Source: Promethearchaeota archaeon (GTDB lineage Archaea; Asgardarchaeota; Lokiarchaeia; Sigyniarchaeales; SOKP01). Taken from it: DNA of 64,000 nucleotides. A program made the translations under genes and the position numbers. The notes beneath the pieces were generated by a model. That model was not told the origin of the DNA, searched no databases, and saw nothing but the letters and a program-made list of their open reading frames with translations. This document shows, piece after piece, positions 44,954-55,250 of the stretch; the stretch's first letter is position 1, and each line of letters starts with the position of its first letter. Location of the stretch: positions 310,001 to 374,000 of the forward strand of contig JAEOUA010000010.1 of assembly GCA_016839555.1 (NCBI GenBank), given 5' to 3'.

Positions 44954-45517
44954 ATGAATCCGAATCCTAAGCGAGAAATCATACAAGAAATCGATGATGG
45001 CATAATATATTTAAGAAAAATAGTCAAACAAGATGCCTATTTTCTATTAAATAGTTTAAAGGATAAACAATTAACAAAATACATGGTATTAAGACCATTA
45101 AAATCGTTGAAGGATATTAAAAATTTAATTAAAAAACACCTTGATTATTGGGAACATCATCTCCAGTTTAATTATATAATTGAAATTGAGAAAGAACACA
45201 TTAAGGAATCAATTGGCTTGGTAAATCTTTGGAATATAAATTGGACCCATAAAAGAGCTGAAATAGGTATCTGGATTATTCCTTCTTATTGGAGAAAAAG
45301 GTATGGGAGAAAAGCTCTTGACCTGATTAAAATTGTGGGGTTTAATCATTTAAAGTTTAATAGACTTGAAGCTCATGTAATAATTAAAAATAAGCGTTCT
45401 GTTAATTTCTTTATGAACTGTGGGTTTAAAAAAGAGTGTGTGTTGCAAAAGTATCTTAATTTAAGAGGTTTATATTATGACACAATTCTATTAAGGATTT
45501 TAAAGTCTGAATTATAG
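44954..45517 (+). CDS. GNAT acetyltransferase (RimJ/RimL-like)
   Basis: 187 aa. IYLRKIVKQDAYFLL at the start, strand 4-5 AEIGIWIIPSYWRKRYGRKALDL with the acetyl-CoA pyrophosphate loop RKRYGRKA, then FNRLEAHVIIKNKRSVNFFMNCGFKKE as in RimJ/RimL. Likely N-terminal or small-molecule acetylation. Single gene. Confidence 0.82.
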   Translation: MNPNPKREIIQEIDDGIIYLRKIVKQDAYFLLNSLKDKQLTKYMVLRPLKSLKDIKNLIKKHLDYWEHHLQFNYIIEIEKEHIKESIGLVNLWNINWTHKRAEIGIWIIPSYWRKRYGRKALDLIKIVGFNHLKFNRLEAHVIIKNKRSVNFFMNCGFKKECVLQKYLNLRGLYYDTILLRILKSEL

Positions 45518-45628
45518 CTTGCTCCATTTTTTTATTATTAAAGTAGTTCTGAAATTAATGTTTTAGTGATTTAAAAAAGTTAAAAAAAAAGATTTTATTA
45601 TTAGTTAAGGTGTTTAGGATGAATTTAC

Positions 45629-48211
45629 CTATTTCAATTTTTTGAAGCTCGTGGGCTGAAATTCTTTACCAACATTTTTTTTAAAAACTTCGCTGAACAT
45701 TTCTTTTCTATTTGAAGTTGCTATATCTGGTATGCGTTTTCTCTTTAAAGATTTTCTATATTTTCTTAATTTTCTAATGGCAGGGGGATATTTTAAATAT
45801 ACACGATATAAGATTACATATCCCGCGAGCCCAACCCCAGCAGCAACTCCAGCAACAATTGAAAAAATTAACCATCTTTGTGAAGCCTTGATTTCTTCTT
45901 GTATTCGTAAATAATTTGAATAAAACGATAAAAATAAGGGGAGATAATTAACACTCGGTGCAATTTCAAATTTGATATCAAATTGTTTATTTATATGATA
46001 ACTTGAATTACCATAAACCGTTATTGTAGTGTTTCCTGATGTCAAAGTACTTGTATCAACTATTAATAAGTATACCCCTGGTTCATCCATCGTTAAGTTT
46101 TTGGCAGAATAATTAGAATATACGAATGCATAATCAGTAGTTATAGGAGTATCATCCACCTTATCTTTAAATTCTATGTTTATAACAATGGTACCCGTAA
46201 CGTTTTCAAAATAATAAACTCCATCAACTTCAACATCATAATTTTGGGGTATAAAATCTGCATCATGTATAACTGTAAATTTTCTTGAAATAAGTCCAGT
46301 TTCATTCAATCCAAAGTTATTAAATGAATTATTCCAAGCTACAGCTACTTCATACTCCCCAAATTCATACTCAGGACCACTTGTTGGAATGGAAATAGGA
46401 TTAAAATAGACATTACCATCATTCTCCACATTCTTATATTGGGATTTCCAAGTTGTACCGTTCGGAAATCGAACCCATAGATATGCTTGGGTTTGATTCA
46501 AATAACTTTCCACTACTTCAGTTTTCGTGATTTTTGCGGTAATATTAAGAGTATCTCCGCTAAGAACTGTAGAGTTCTCAACCCAACCTCCAAAATAGTC
46601 ATTATAAAATTTCAGATCCTTATAGTAATTCGGTGATACCCCTTTAATTAGGAAAAATCCAGTACTTTCGCTATAAATTGTGCTTACAGGAATATCTAAT
46701 AATCCAGCTGTAGAATTATAACAGTCTCCTAAGATATTATTTATAGAATCTGTGGGGGTATATACTTCCGTTATATTCACATCCTCGGGAAATGAAATTG
46801 TTAAATTAGTTTCTTCGTAATCAGCAGGAAGCAATATATATGCATATGTGAGCCAATTTACTAATCCCCCATCCTCAACCTCAAAATTTGTCCCAGGATT
46901 AAATGTCTCTTTATTCCAAGTAGATTCAGGTTGATCTTTTCTCATAAAAAGATTGATATCAGTAGCAAACTCAATTTTATAAGAACTGTTATCAGTTACT
47001 CCAAAATGACTTGAAGTGAAGGAAGGAAAATTCCAAACATAAGAACTTGAAAACTCAACAAGAATTTTATCTCCACTCCATGTTCCGACATCACTTGAAT
47101 TCAATTCTTTATAGCCTTTCCCCCAATCTAAATCGACTATTTGTGAATTATTTAGCTTTAAATCTATTTGGGTTGGTTTAACTTCGGCTTTAGGTATTAA
47201 TTTAATATTATCTAAAAATAACTGTTGAAATTCTATATCCGAAAAACCGGAGGAATAGCTTGCAGATGCGGAATTATATTCTAAGGCAGCACTTATATCT
47301 ATTTGTGAACCGTTGAGTGGATCTGAGAAAATTGATGAAACATTTGTCCATAATCCCATTGGTATATTAAAAGTCTCCCATTCCGTTTCACCATATCCTT
47401 GAAGTGTGTAAATACCGATACTATAAATCTTTTGATTATTTAATGTAATTGTTAATTCCCAAGAATTGAAATTTGTAACATGATAAGGATTTACATCAAA
47501 TTGCAATTCACAATCTATTAATATTCCTCTTTCAATAATAATTGAAGTATTCCACATACATTTATCACCTTCATTATATCTATACCAATCGTGTGGTTCA
47601 TCATCAATAAATTGACCATCCATTCTTAATTCTATACAATCATGTCCAACTATATTATCCTCATAATTTCCTGACATATCATTATTATTACCAATATCTA
47701 TTTCGGAAAATGTCCAATTTTGATATTGATTTTCAATATATTCGCTATCATCTTCTCCAGGATTAGTTCCGTTATCAGCGCCATAATGAAATGAACCATT
47801 ATTCCAATTCTTTATATCATATAAATTATAAATATTTGATGCAAGTCTATAACCTTCCCAGCTATTTAAAGGCATTTCCAAAGTATCAGTTGTACCATTT
47901 GTAAAACTTAGATCAGAAAAGGATTCTGTAGCATTCGCATAATGCGTGATATTCCATGCAGCTCCAAACCCGCTATAACTGACACTGCCATCATCAAAAG
48001 TTAGACCCTGGGATTTCACATTATTTCCAATATTAAAAAGATTGTAATTATTATCATTATCATTAGAAAATAGGAATTCCTGCGAAGAAATACTTAGGAA
48101 TAGTGAACTCAATAAAAATGTTGTCGATAATGCGATGACAAATAAGATTCTCTTATTTTTTTTTCGTTTGATTTTCATTTTAACACCGATATATTTATGT
48201 AAATATTTCAA
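45629..48211 (-). CDS. Large surface protein with conserved IRKLRKYRKSLK cytoplasmic tail
   Basis: 860 aa (an in-frame ATG at 48178, 11 residues in, gives a more usual signal start). A basic N-terminus and hydrophobic segment (IALSTTFLLSSLFLSI) form a signal peptide or anchor. The ectodomain of about 730 residues is rich in Asn-x-Ser/Thr sequons and beta structure. Jelly-roll-like parts come first; a final Ig-like part has FGEYEVAVAWNN and PGVYLLIVDTSTLTSGNTTI. A transmembrane helix near 785-806 is followed by a cytoplasmic tail beginning YPPAIRKLRKYRKSLKR, nearly identical in four places at this locus. Function unknown; probably an adhesion or sensing protein. Confidence 0.75.
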   Translation of the reverse strand: MKYLHKYIGVKMKIKRKKNKRILFVIALSTTFLLSSLFLSISSQEFLFSNDNDNNYNLFNIGNNVKSQGLTFDDGSVSYSGFGAAWNITHYANATESFSDLSFTNGTTDTLEMPLNSWEGYRLASNIYNLYDIKNWNNGSFHYGADNGTNPGEDDSEYIENQYQNWTFSEIDIGNNNDMSGNYEDNIVGHDCIELRMDGQFIDDEPHDWYRYNEGDKCMWNTSIIIERGILIDCELQFDVNPYHVTNFNSWELTITLNNQKIYSIGIYTLQGYGETEWETFNIPMGLWTNVSSIFSDPLNGSQIDISAALEYNSASASYSSGFSDIEFQQLFLDNIKLIPKAEVKPTQIDLKLNNSQIVDLDWGKGYKELNSSDVGTWSGDKILVEFSSSYVWNFPSFTSSHFGVTDNSSYKIEFATDINLFMRKDQPESTWNKETFNPGTNFEVEDGGLVNWLTYAYILLPADYEETNLTISFPEDVNITEVYTPTDSINNILGDCYNSTAGLLDIPVSTIYSESTGFFLIKGVSPNYYKDLKFYNDYFGGWVENSTVLSGDTLNITAKITKTEVVESYLNQTQAYLWVRFPNGTTWKSQYKNVENDGNVYFNPISIPTSGPEYEFGEYEVAVAWNNSFNNFGLNETGLISRKFTVIHDADFIPQNYDVEVDGVYYFENVTGTIVINIEFKDKVDDTPITTDYAFVYSNYSAKNLTMDEPGVYLLIVDTSTLTSGNTTITVYGNSSYHINKQFDIKFEIAPSVNYLPLFLSFYSNYLRIQEEIKASQRWLIFSIVAGVAAGVGLAGYVILYRVYLKYPPAIRKLRKYRKSLKRKRIPDIATSNRKEMFSEVFKKNVGKEFQPTSFKKLK

Positions 48212-48458
48212 TTATAGAAATAATTTATTTGATTTTTTTAGATTTCATTTATAATTATAAGAAAATACCTTTTTTATTATAAATTTTTTCTACCTTAGGA
48301 TATAATTTAAGATTTCTAATTCAAATCTTTGGTTTGAGAACTAATTTTATGATTACAAGAGGTTGCTTTTGATTATTTTTTGCTTTATAACACAAGATAA
48401 ATAAAATAATTATAGAAAAAACTATTAAAATTTAATTTTAGTTAAAATTTTTTTATTT

Positions 48459-51400
48459 CTATATCTTTTCTCTAAATGCGTGTTCCCGACTAATTACTGA
48501 AATATCCCTTGGAATCTTTTCTTTTTTTAAACTTTTACGATATTTCCTCAGTTTTCTGATAGGTTCTGGAAATCTTAAGACTTTAAAATAGTAGATAAAG
48601 TATGATACAAAAGCTACGGCAATTGCGGCTAATCCAATAAAGGTTGCGAGGAATATGGGTGAAATAGTCGTTCTAGTCACAGGTATAATCGTGTAAAGAT
48701 TATAGCCGATTACTAAAGAAACATCATCAATGCTTATAGCTATCGTTTCATTTAATCCAAACTCATCCGCCAATACTACTTGAATAGTGAGATTGATATT
48801 TTCATTATAAGGTATTAAATCAGTGACATCGAACCCGCCAGATGATGCTCTTTGGAAATCGGTCGTAGCATCGTACAATTTAATTGTTTCTGTATTTTCT
48901 ATACCATTTATCAAAAATCGGAACTCCGAATTAGATGTTAAATTAAATGGAATCGTTTTGTTTGTCTTATAATCAAAATTTAATAATGCCTGCGTTATAT
49001 CAACTATTATCCCAGCACCGTAGTAAAGTTTTTTCCCTTTATATTCCCATGAAACTTTGGAAAATCGATTTATGACTCGTCTGTAAGTTATATTGAAATC
49101 ACAGGCTTTTATCAACACATTTACAAATTCATCAATATCTGTCGTAAAATTATCTTCACAATTGAATTCCATTCCTAAAATGAGTGTGAAATTCCTATAA
49201 TTACCTTCTAAGACTTGATTTATGTAAAAAATTAAGTCATACATATTTTTTGGGCTAAATATTGTATCATATAAAAAATCTGTGTGGTCATACCCTAATC
49301 CTTCATTTCGTCCCAATGATTTATTTAAATATGTGGCTACTGTAAAATTTAAAGTTTTATCAGCATTAGCAAGCATTACATAAAACTTAACGAAATCACC
49401 TTCAGTAATACTCCATCCATGTCCTTCATCATCTCCATATACATCTATCCCTCCATATCCACCAGTTACATCATCTCCCCATCCCTTTTCTTCTTTTACT
49501 GTGGCATTTACAGTTACTTCTAAAGTGGCAGAAGTAATATTAAAATCAGCCATATCTCGAGGCATTGTTATTAATTTTTCCCATTGTACGCTAACTCTCT
49601 GATCAGCATTATAAATGGAGCCACTATGTTCATCCCAAAGATGTGAGGCATAAAATCCTGATTCGTTTAAGCCAAACCCAAGAGTGGGATAAGCACTAAC
49701 TCTATAATTAGTTGAATTAAACCAGTAAGGAGAAGATATATTAGTTGGTGTGCCCGAATGCACTTGGAATGTTTCCTCTAAACCATTAATTATATAATTT
49801 GCCATTTCATTTTTAATGTTATAATCAATATCATAATCATCTGCATCAATAATAGGAAACCAATTATCTGCGGTTTCAAATCCAGAATTTTTTACCCATT
49901 CTTCTCGGAAAGCCCCTGCGACTAATTGAGTATCGCCTGATTGGCTTGAGACAATCTGATTTTGGGAAATAGTTAACTTGGGAATAGTTTCACTTGAAGC
50001 TGTAACTAATATTGGAGATAAAAGAAATCCAAACATAAAAAAGAACAACATAAAAACAACTATGAGAACTTTTTTATTATTATTTATGGACTTTCTTGAT
50101 TCTATTATTTTCTTTTTAGCTTTTTGGGCAAGATTTTTAATCGATTCACTTGTTGTTAATTTCTCTTCACCTTTCATCTTTGATAAGAAGGATTTTTCAC
50201 GGTTTTTTACTTCTATATTAGGGATTTTTGATTTTTTTAACGATTTTCGATATTTTTTTAATTTTCGAATAGGTTTTGGAAATCGGAGCACTCTACTGTA
50301 ATATATATAATAGCCTGATAATCCACCTATCACTGCCAATGCGAGAATAACCATTATAATTGGTAAAATAGATTCTTGCTCGCTAATCGTTGGATTAAAA
50401 TAAAGTAGACTATAGTTGATATTTAATTTCACATTATCAATTGAAATCATATAAATTTTATCCAAATCAAATTCATCAGCGATATAGACTTCAATCTTTA
50501 TTTTAAGTGGCTTATTTTTGGAAAGAGAGACAAATTCTGTTAAATCAAACCCATTTTCTTTTATGCTTTCTAGTGTTTGGTCTAACTCGCTTAATCTTAC
50601 TTTTTCCTTATAGAGTTTATCATTCAAATATACCCTGATTTCAGAATTCCTACTTATATTCCCAATTAAACTATCACTTATGTTGGCATCAAAGAATAAT
50701 TTCGCATCTAAAATGTTAAGGATACCGCCCTTCGAATCTATTTGGTTTCCTTGATATTCCCACGAAGCTGAAGAATATTTATTAATCACTTTTTCATAAG
50801 AAATTGAAAGACTAAGATTTTTAATCCATAAAGCATCCCAGTAATCTGCATCTGTAGGATATCCGTTATCTTCACACCACAAATAGATTCCTATTGTTAA
50901 TGAAAAATTATGATTATCCTTTTTTAATACTTCATCTAAATAAAATCGTAAAGTATCCTCATTTTGGGGTTCTATTTTAGTATCATTTAAATCCGTTATA
51001 GGGGGATCGACATCTCCATCTTTACCCAAATTTGTTGTTCGATAATATATTGTTTCAAATTCTCTACTTTTATCTAAATTTGAGATATATACAAAAAAGG
51101 CAGCATAATCTCCCAAAGCATAATATATATCATTACTTCCAACCTGTTTTGTATCTCCTGGGATATCAATTCCTCCATTATCTAGAGATTCCGCTTGAAC
51201 AGTTGCATTGATCCATGCTTCTAAGGAAGCATTAGTAATATTATAATCAGACATATCCTCCTGAATAGTGAAATTTTTCTGCCATTGAACTTTAATTGAC
51301 TGATTCACTTGATTATCCCAAGTATGATCTGCATACCAACCAAAAGAATTAGCATCAAAATTATCTGGGAGGGTCATGTTATCCTCATTTTTTATTCGAA

Positions 51401-51725
51401 TCCAACTCCCCGCATCTGGGGTTTCTATCCAAGTGTTATTTCCCTTATATCCCGTAATATTATAGTTAGCTGTCCCATTTTGAATATTAGTACTCAAATC
51501 ATTTTGATCTCCACTAATTAATGAATTCCACCCAGCAGAGTTCTCAAATTCAGAATTTTTTATCCATTGGTCTGATTGAGGTATAATAATCCAAGGACTA
51601 GTGGTATCTTGCCCTCTAACTTTGAATGAAGTCGAAAAAGCTACAATATCAAAAATGATAATAAAACCAACTAAAATTGAGATTAAAATTTTTTTATTTG
51701 GAAGTATAGTTTTATTTTCATTCAT
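48459..51725 (-). CDS. Double-unit surface protein (two ectodomains, two conserved tails)
   Basis: 1088 aa. Order: hydrophobic N-terminal anchor (10-32), ectodomain 1, TM helix (about 453-476), cytoplasmic loop with FPKPIRKLKKYRKSLKK (482-498), then TM helix (553-577), ectodomain 2, TM helix and C-terminal tail FPEPIRKLRKYRKSLKK. Both ectodomains begin with a similar WIKNSEFE.../WVKNSGFE...W stretch, as in carbohydrate-binding jelly rolls, and share EDN near a central Cys. It reads as an in-frame fusion of two copies of the unit seen singly at 52055. Many N-glycosylation sequons. Same strand as its neighbours, 247 bp after 45629's gene start. Confidence 0.75.
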   Translation of the reverse strand: MNENKTILPNKKILISILVGFIIIFDIVAFSTSFKVRGQDTTSPWIIIPQSDQWIKNSEFENSAGWNSLISGDQNDLSTNIQNGTANYNITGYKGNNTWIETPDAGSWIRIKNEDNMTLPDNFDANSFGWYADHTWDNQVNQSIKVQWQKNFTIQEDMSDYNITNASLEAWINATVQAESLDNGGIDIPGDTKQVGSNDIYYALGDYAAFFVYISNLDKSREFETIYYRTTNLGKDGDVDPPITDLNDTKIEPQNEDTLRFYLDEVLKKDNHNFSLTIGIYLWCEDNGYPTDADYWDALWIKNLSLSISYEKVINKYSSASWEYQGNQIDSKGGILNILDAKLFFDANISDSLIGNISRNSEIRVYLNDKLYKEKVRLSELDQTLESIKENGFDLTEFVSLSKNKPLKIKIEVYIADEFDLDKIYMISIDNVKLNINYSLLYFNPTISEQESILPIIMVILALAVIGGLSGYYIYYSRVLRFPKPIRKLKKYRKSLKKSKIPNIEVKNREKSFLSKMKGEEKLTTSESIKNLAQKAKKKIIESRKSINNNKKVLIVVFMLFFFMFGFLLSPILVTASSETIPKLTISQNQIVSSQSGDTQLVAGAFREEWVKNSGFETADNWFPIIDADDYDIDYNIKNEMANYIINGLEETFQVHSGTPTNISSPYWFNSTNYRVSAYPTLGFGLNESGFYASHLWDEHSGSIYNADQRVSVQWEKLITMPRDMADFNITSATLEVTVNATVKEEKGWGDDVTGGYGGIDVYGDDEGHGWSITEGDFVKFYVMLANADKTLNFTVATYLNKSLGRNEGLGYDHTDFLYDTIFSPKNMYDLIFYINQVLEGNYRNFTLILGMEFNCEDNFTTDIDEFVNVLIKACDFNITYRRVINRFSKVSWEYKGKKLYYGAGIIVDITQALLNFDYKTNKTIPFNLTSNSEFRFLINGIENTETIKLYDATTDFQRASSGGFDVTDLIPYNENINLTIQVVLADEFGLNETIAISIDDVSLVIGYNLYTIIPVTRTTISPIFLATFIGLAAIAVAFVSYFIYYFKVLRFPEPIRKLRKYRKSLKKEKIPRDISVISREHAFREKI

Positions 51726-52054
51726 TAAAAATCTTTAAAATTGTTATTGATATAATTTAATTCCAGAAAGCAAAATGCTCTCTTTAATTTAAAAATATTG
51801 CAATTAAGATTAAGTAATATATTGTAATTTAAATATAAATTTATTTTGAAATAGAATCAAATAAGTAATTAAAAGCTTTTCAAAAATTATTTTATTAAAA
51901 ATTATTATACCTTAAAATTTTAAATTGAGTGTTTAATCGTTTTTTTGATTTTCACTGATTTAATGAATTTAATTTTGAACGTTTTAATCAAAAATAGAAT
52001 AATGATTAATATTCTCTTATTTCAGAAAAAATAATTAAGGAAAAAAAGAATTAT

Positions 52055-53686
52055 TTACATTATTTCTTTAAAGGCCTTCTCTCGACTTGAAATTTGAATG
52101 CTTCTCGGCATTTTTCCCCTTTTCAAACTTTTACGATATTTTCTTAGTTTTCTTATGGGCTTAGGATATCTAAAAATAGTATAATATAATACCAAATAAG
52201 TTCCTAATCCTCCTGCGATTGCGGCCGCTCCAATGAACAATGCAGCGTAAATCCATGGTTCAGTAGTTTCTTCAGAAATTCCTATATCTGGATACAATTG
52301 TATATAAGAGATCTGCAGATAGACGTTATCAAGAGAGATTGTAATATTTTCAGTTAAATCGAAGGTATTTGCCAGGTATAATTGAATTGAAAGGGTAATA
52401 TTTTGATCTTTGGGTATTATACTTGTTAAATCAAACCCAGCAGAAATAAACTCATCCGAATAGATATATTCACTTAATAATATTGGCTTACCATATTCAT
52501 TATTGTTGATAAACATTCGAAGCTCAGAATATTCTGAAGCGCTTGTCCAATTTCTATCCAATTTATAATCGAATCTAAGATCGGCTCCAGTAATAATGAC
52601 ATTCTCACCACTTATCATGCCTCCTTCTTGTCCCCAAGATATTGTTGTTTCTTTATCAATAATTTTTTCATAGGTAAATGTAAAATTAATACCGGTAAAA
52701 CATAATAAAGACCAGGTATCAGCATCTTGAGGGAAATTATCTTCACAATTAATATAAATACCTAATGAAAGTGTAAAGTTCTTATAATTCTGTTTTAATG
52801 CTGTATTTATATCAGATATTAACTGATCTTCTGATTTGGCTGTCATAATGCCATCAGTTATTTCATCTATTTCTGGATTATCTTGTCCAAGTTTTGATGT
52901 TTGATTGTATATTACTTCCTCAGAATTAAAATATTCCATATCTGATATTAAAACAAAAAATCGGACAAAATCTCCTGTTTGAGCTTCAAAATCTCCGGGA
53001 TCTATATTTTGATCACTTAAAACATCCACAGCACCATTATAAGAAGGAGGTTGACTTGAAGGAGTAGCTTGAACAGAAGCATTAAAACTTACTGTTAGAG
53101 CAGCAGATGTTATTTTATAATCAATCATATTTTGATCCAATGAAATTGTATAATTCCAATTTATAACAGCAATTTGATCTGCTGGTTGAGTATCACTCCA
53201 ATAATGAGAAGCCCATAATCCTCGAGAATCATTACCATAATTATCGGGATATATATCGGAAGCACTAACATTACTATTTGGGTCATAATAAGCCCATTTT
53301 GGTTCTGAATCAACTTGCCAACCTGTTTGATTTAAAGGATTCGTTAAATCCCATGATTTATTGAAGATATGCTGTTCGCCTATTACTCTTATATTTGCAT
53401 TTCCATCTTTAATAAAACCTACAACATCATCGAGTGGACTATCGGTCTCATTTGTTAAAAACCAGAATTGTTCCGTATCAAATTGAGAATTTCGAAGCCA
53501 TTGTTGGATAAATGGGATTTCCCCACTCGTCTTAAGATTATTATTACTAAGAAGTGTAGTATAGTTTTGGGTAATGAATATGTTATCATTATTATTCTCC
53601 GTATTTTGTTTTATTAAAATTGGTATCGTTAATGAAAGAATAAAGCAAATTGTAAGTATTAGTTTTAGCTTAGATTTTTTTTTCAT
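52055..53686 (-). CDS. Single-unit surface protein with conserved cytoplasmic tail
   Basis: 543 aa. An N-terminal signal/anchor (LILTICFILSLTIPILI) is followed by an ectodomain starting WLRNSQFDTEQFW (a possible carbohydrate-binding jelly roll) with many Asn-x-Thr sites. A TM helix lies near 483-505, then the tail YPKPIRKLRKYRKSLKRGKMP ending SSREKAFKEIM. Equivalent to one half of the 48459 protein. It is the nearest minus-strand gene to the divergent cytoplasmic group, and its start is 74 bp from a tandem TATA-like repeat. Confidence 0.75.
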   Translation of the reverse strand: MKKKSKLKLILTICFILSLTIPILIKQNTENNNDNIFITQNYTTLLSNNNLKTSGEIPFIQQWLRNSQFDTEQFWFLTNETDSPLDDVVGFIKDGNANIRVIGEQHIFNKSWDLTNPLNQTGWQVDSEPKWAYYDPNSNVSASDIYPDNYGNDSRGLWASHYWSDTQPADQIAVINWNYTISLDQNMIDYKITSAALTVSFNASVQATPSSQPPSYNGAVDVLSDQNIDPGDFEAQTGDFVRFFVLISDMEYFNSEEVIYNQTSKLGQDNPEIDEITDGIMTAKSEDQLISDINTALKQNYKNFTLSLGIYINCEDNFPQDADTWSLLCFTGINFTFTYEKIIDKETTISWGQEGGMISGENVIITGADLRFDYKLDRNWTSASEYSELRMFINNNEYGKPILLSEYIYSDEFISAGFDLTSIIPKDQNITLSIQLYLANTFDLTENITISLDNVYLQISYIQLYPDIGISEETTEPWIYAALFIGAAAIAGGLGTYLVLYYTIFRYPKPIRKLRKYRKSLKRGKMPRSIQISSREKAFKEIM

Positions 53687-53999
53687 ATTCCATCATTATT
53701 TATTGTATATTTGAACCTATCCACTTAAGGTTTTTAAAAATTAGTATTTTTCATAATATAAATGTTTTTTTCATTATATAAATGTTGTTTTTTAAATCGA
53801 GAAAGCTTCCTTTTCCAAGCTACGCAGCATAAATTTCAAAAGTAAATAATGATTGAAAAAGCAGAAAGAAATAAAATTTATTAATAAGTTTGGTTTTTAA
53901 AGATACAATAGTGAAAAAATTTAAAAAATAGCATTATTTAATAGAATAATTAATAGCTTAAAGAACTAAATTCATAAATAAAAATTAGAGGGTAAAAAT
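53687..53999. other. Divergent promoter region between surface and cytoplasmic gene groups
   Basis: 313 bp, AT-rich, no ORF. It contains a tandem 20-bp repeat (53747-53786). A short GC-richer patch near 53800-53835 (AAGCTTCC...CTACGCAGC) has no clear hairpin. Near the right end a GAGGG ribosome site precedes the ATG at 54000. Confidence 0.6.
53747..53786. repeat. Tandem 2 x 20-bp repeat with TATA-like cores
   Basis: Two adjacent 20-bp copies (53747-53766, 53767-53786) differ at one position. Each carries ATATAAATG, which read leftward gives TTTATATA-type archaeal TATA boxes 60-100 bp before the 52055-53686 gene. Possibly a double promoter or an operator. Confidence 0.6.
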
Positions 54000-55241
54000 A
54001 TGATTCAAGGAATATTATCGTTCTCTTTTAATTTAAACGAGAAACCATCTGGAGAGATTGATCCAGAATTTGATCCAATTCAATTACAATTTCGGGAAGA
54101 TTCTGAGTTTGGGGAGAGTAATTATCAGGATATGCTTATAAAAAACGACATTTTTGCTACCTATTATCAACAGATTACAGGATTATTTAGAAGAAAATAT
54201 GATTATTCCAATGTTTACTTTGGTACGCTTAAGGAAACTCCTTTTCAGATTATTTCGTACTTTAAGCAAGTTTCAGACGGCTCCCAATATCTTACTATCT
54301 CTATTTTTGATTTAGATGATGAGATCGAGCTATTTAGGGATATTATTACTGATATGACCGAACGGCTGGATGACCTTTTCGAAAAACTTTCTCTCGCAAG
54401 AGAAAAGAAACAATTAGAAAAATTAACGAATTTAAACATCCGTTTAAAAAACGAGCTAAAATTTGCGATATTTCAGGTTGATAGGTTATCGAATTTAGAC
54501 AATGTCCAAAAAGTCGCATTAATTTATAATAATAAATTGAGAATTGAAATTCTAGACCAGTTAAGAGAGTTTCCAATATCGAGAGAACACTTAAAGAGAA
54601 AACTACAAAATGTTAACCCCACATTTAATCTCGACATTTTATTAAGACCCCTTTCAGAATTAAATGTTATAAGAAGAGACTGGATAAAAGGTGAAAGAGA
54701 TGATGAAACAGGACAAATTAAAAACCGGGGGGAATATATATTTTTAATCAAGGATATTATGTTAGTGCGAACTCCTAGCCAAACCACCTTGGATAGTCTT
54801 CAAGAATCAAAACCGAATTTATACAATATTTATAAACAAAAGGTTGATGAATATTTTGCTCAATATGATCCATTTAAAGAACCCTTGGAAGATAAGCAGA
54901 AGGTTGCTTCCTTGATGTTAAATCCAGATATTTATGATTTCTTCTTACTCATGAGAAATCATTATTATCCAACCAAAAAGATTCCTAAAATCTTTTCAGA
55001 ATTCGCGGTGACTGAGGTTTTAATAAAAAATTTAACTGATTTAGGTATTTTAACACAAATCGAGGATGATGAGGGTGAAGAGTGGATTTTATTATTAACA
55101 GATGTTAAGCCAATCACAATCTTTCCTGAATATCTTCTTCCAAAAATTAGAGAAGCATACAAGTTTACCATTAATTATCAGGTGGCAAAGAAGGCTTACG
55201 ATCTCCTAGAAGTCACCTATCCAGAAAAGGTTGAGTTTTAA
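54000..55241 (+). CDS. Longin-like N-terminus plus winged-helix domains, function unknown
   Basis: 413 aa soluble protein. The first 130 residues (GILSFSFNLNE, then YFGTLKETPFQIISYFKQ...YLTISIFDLDDEIELFRDIITDMTERLDDLFEKL) have the strand/helix order of longin-like domains. A charged helix of about 45 residues follows. Then come two winged-helix-like parts, at about 178-265 (EILDQLREFPISREHLKRKL...LNVIRRDW) and 300-385 (SEFAVTEVLIKNLTDLGILTQI). No catalytic motif. First gene of the three-gene plus-strand group; 29 bp to the next. The domain calls are by eye. Confidence 0.6.
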   Translation: MIQGILSFSFNLNEKPSGEIDPEFDPIQLQFREDSEFGESNYQDMLIKNDIFATYYQQITGLFRRKYDYSNVYFGTLKETPFQIISYFKQVSDGSQYLTISIFDLDDEIELFRDIITDMTERLDDLFEKLSLAREKKQLEKLTNLNIRLKNELKFAIFQVDRLSNLDNVQKVALIYNNKLRIEILDQLREFPISREHLKRKLQNVNPTFNLDILLRPLSELNVIRRDWIKGERDDETGQIKNRGEYIFLIKDIMLVRTPSQTTLDSLQESKPNLYNIYKQKVDEYFAQYDPFKEPLEDKQKVASLMLNPDIYDFFLLMRNHYYPTKKIPKIFSEFAVTEVLIKNLTDLGILTQIEDDEGEEWILLLTDVKPITIFPEYLLPKIREAYKFTINYQVAKKAYDLLEVTYPEKVEF

Positions 55242-55250
55242 TAATTTTAA

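Noticed and set aside
49978..50301. 107-codon open frame opposite the 1088-aa surface protein
   Set aside because: It lies antisense to a well-supported gene, and its Phe/Lys-rich product mirrors the basic motif region; a shadow frame.
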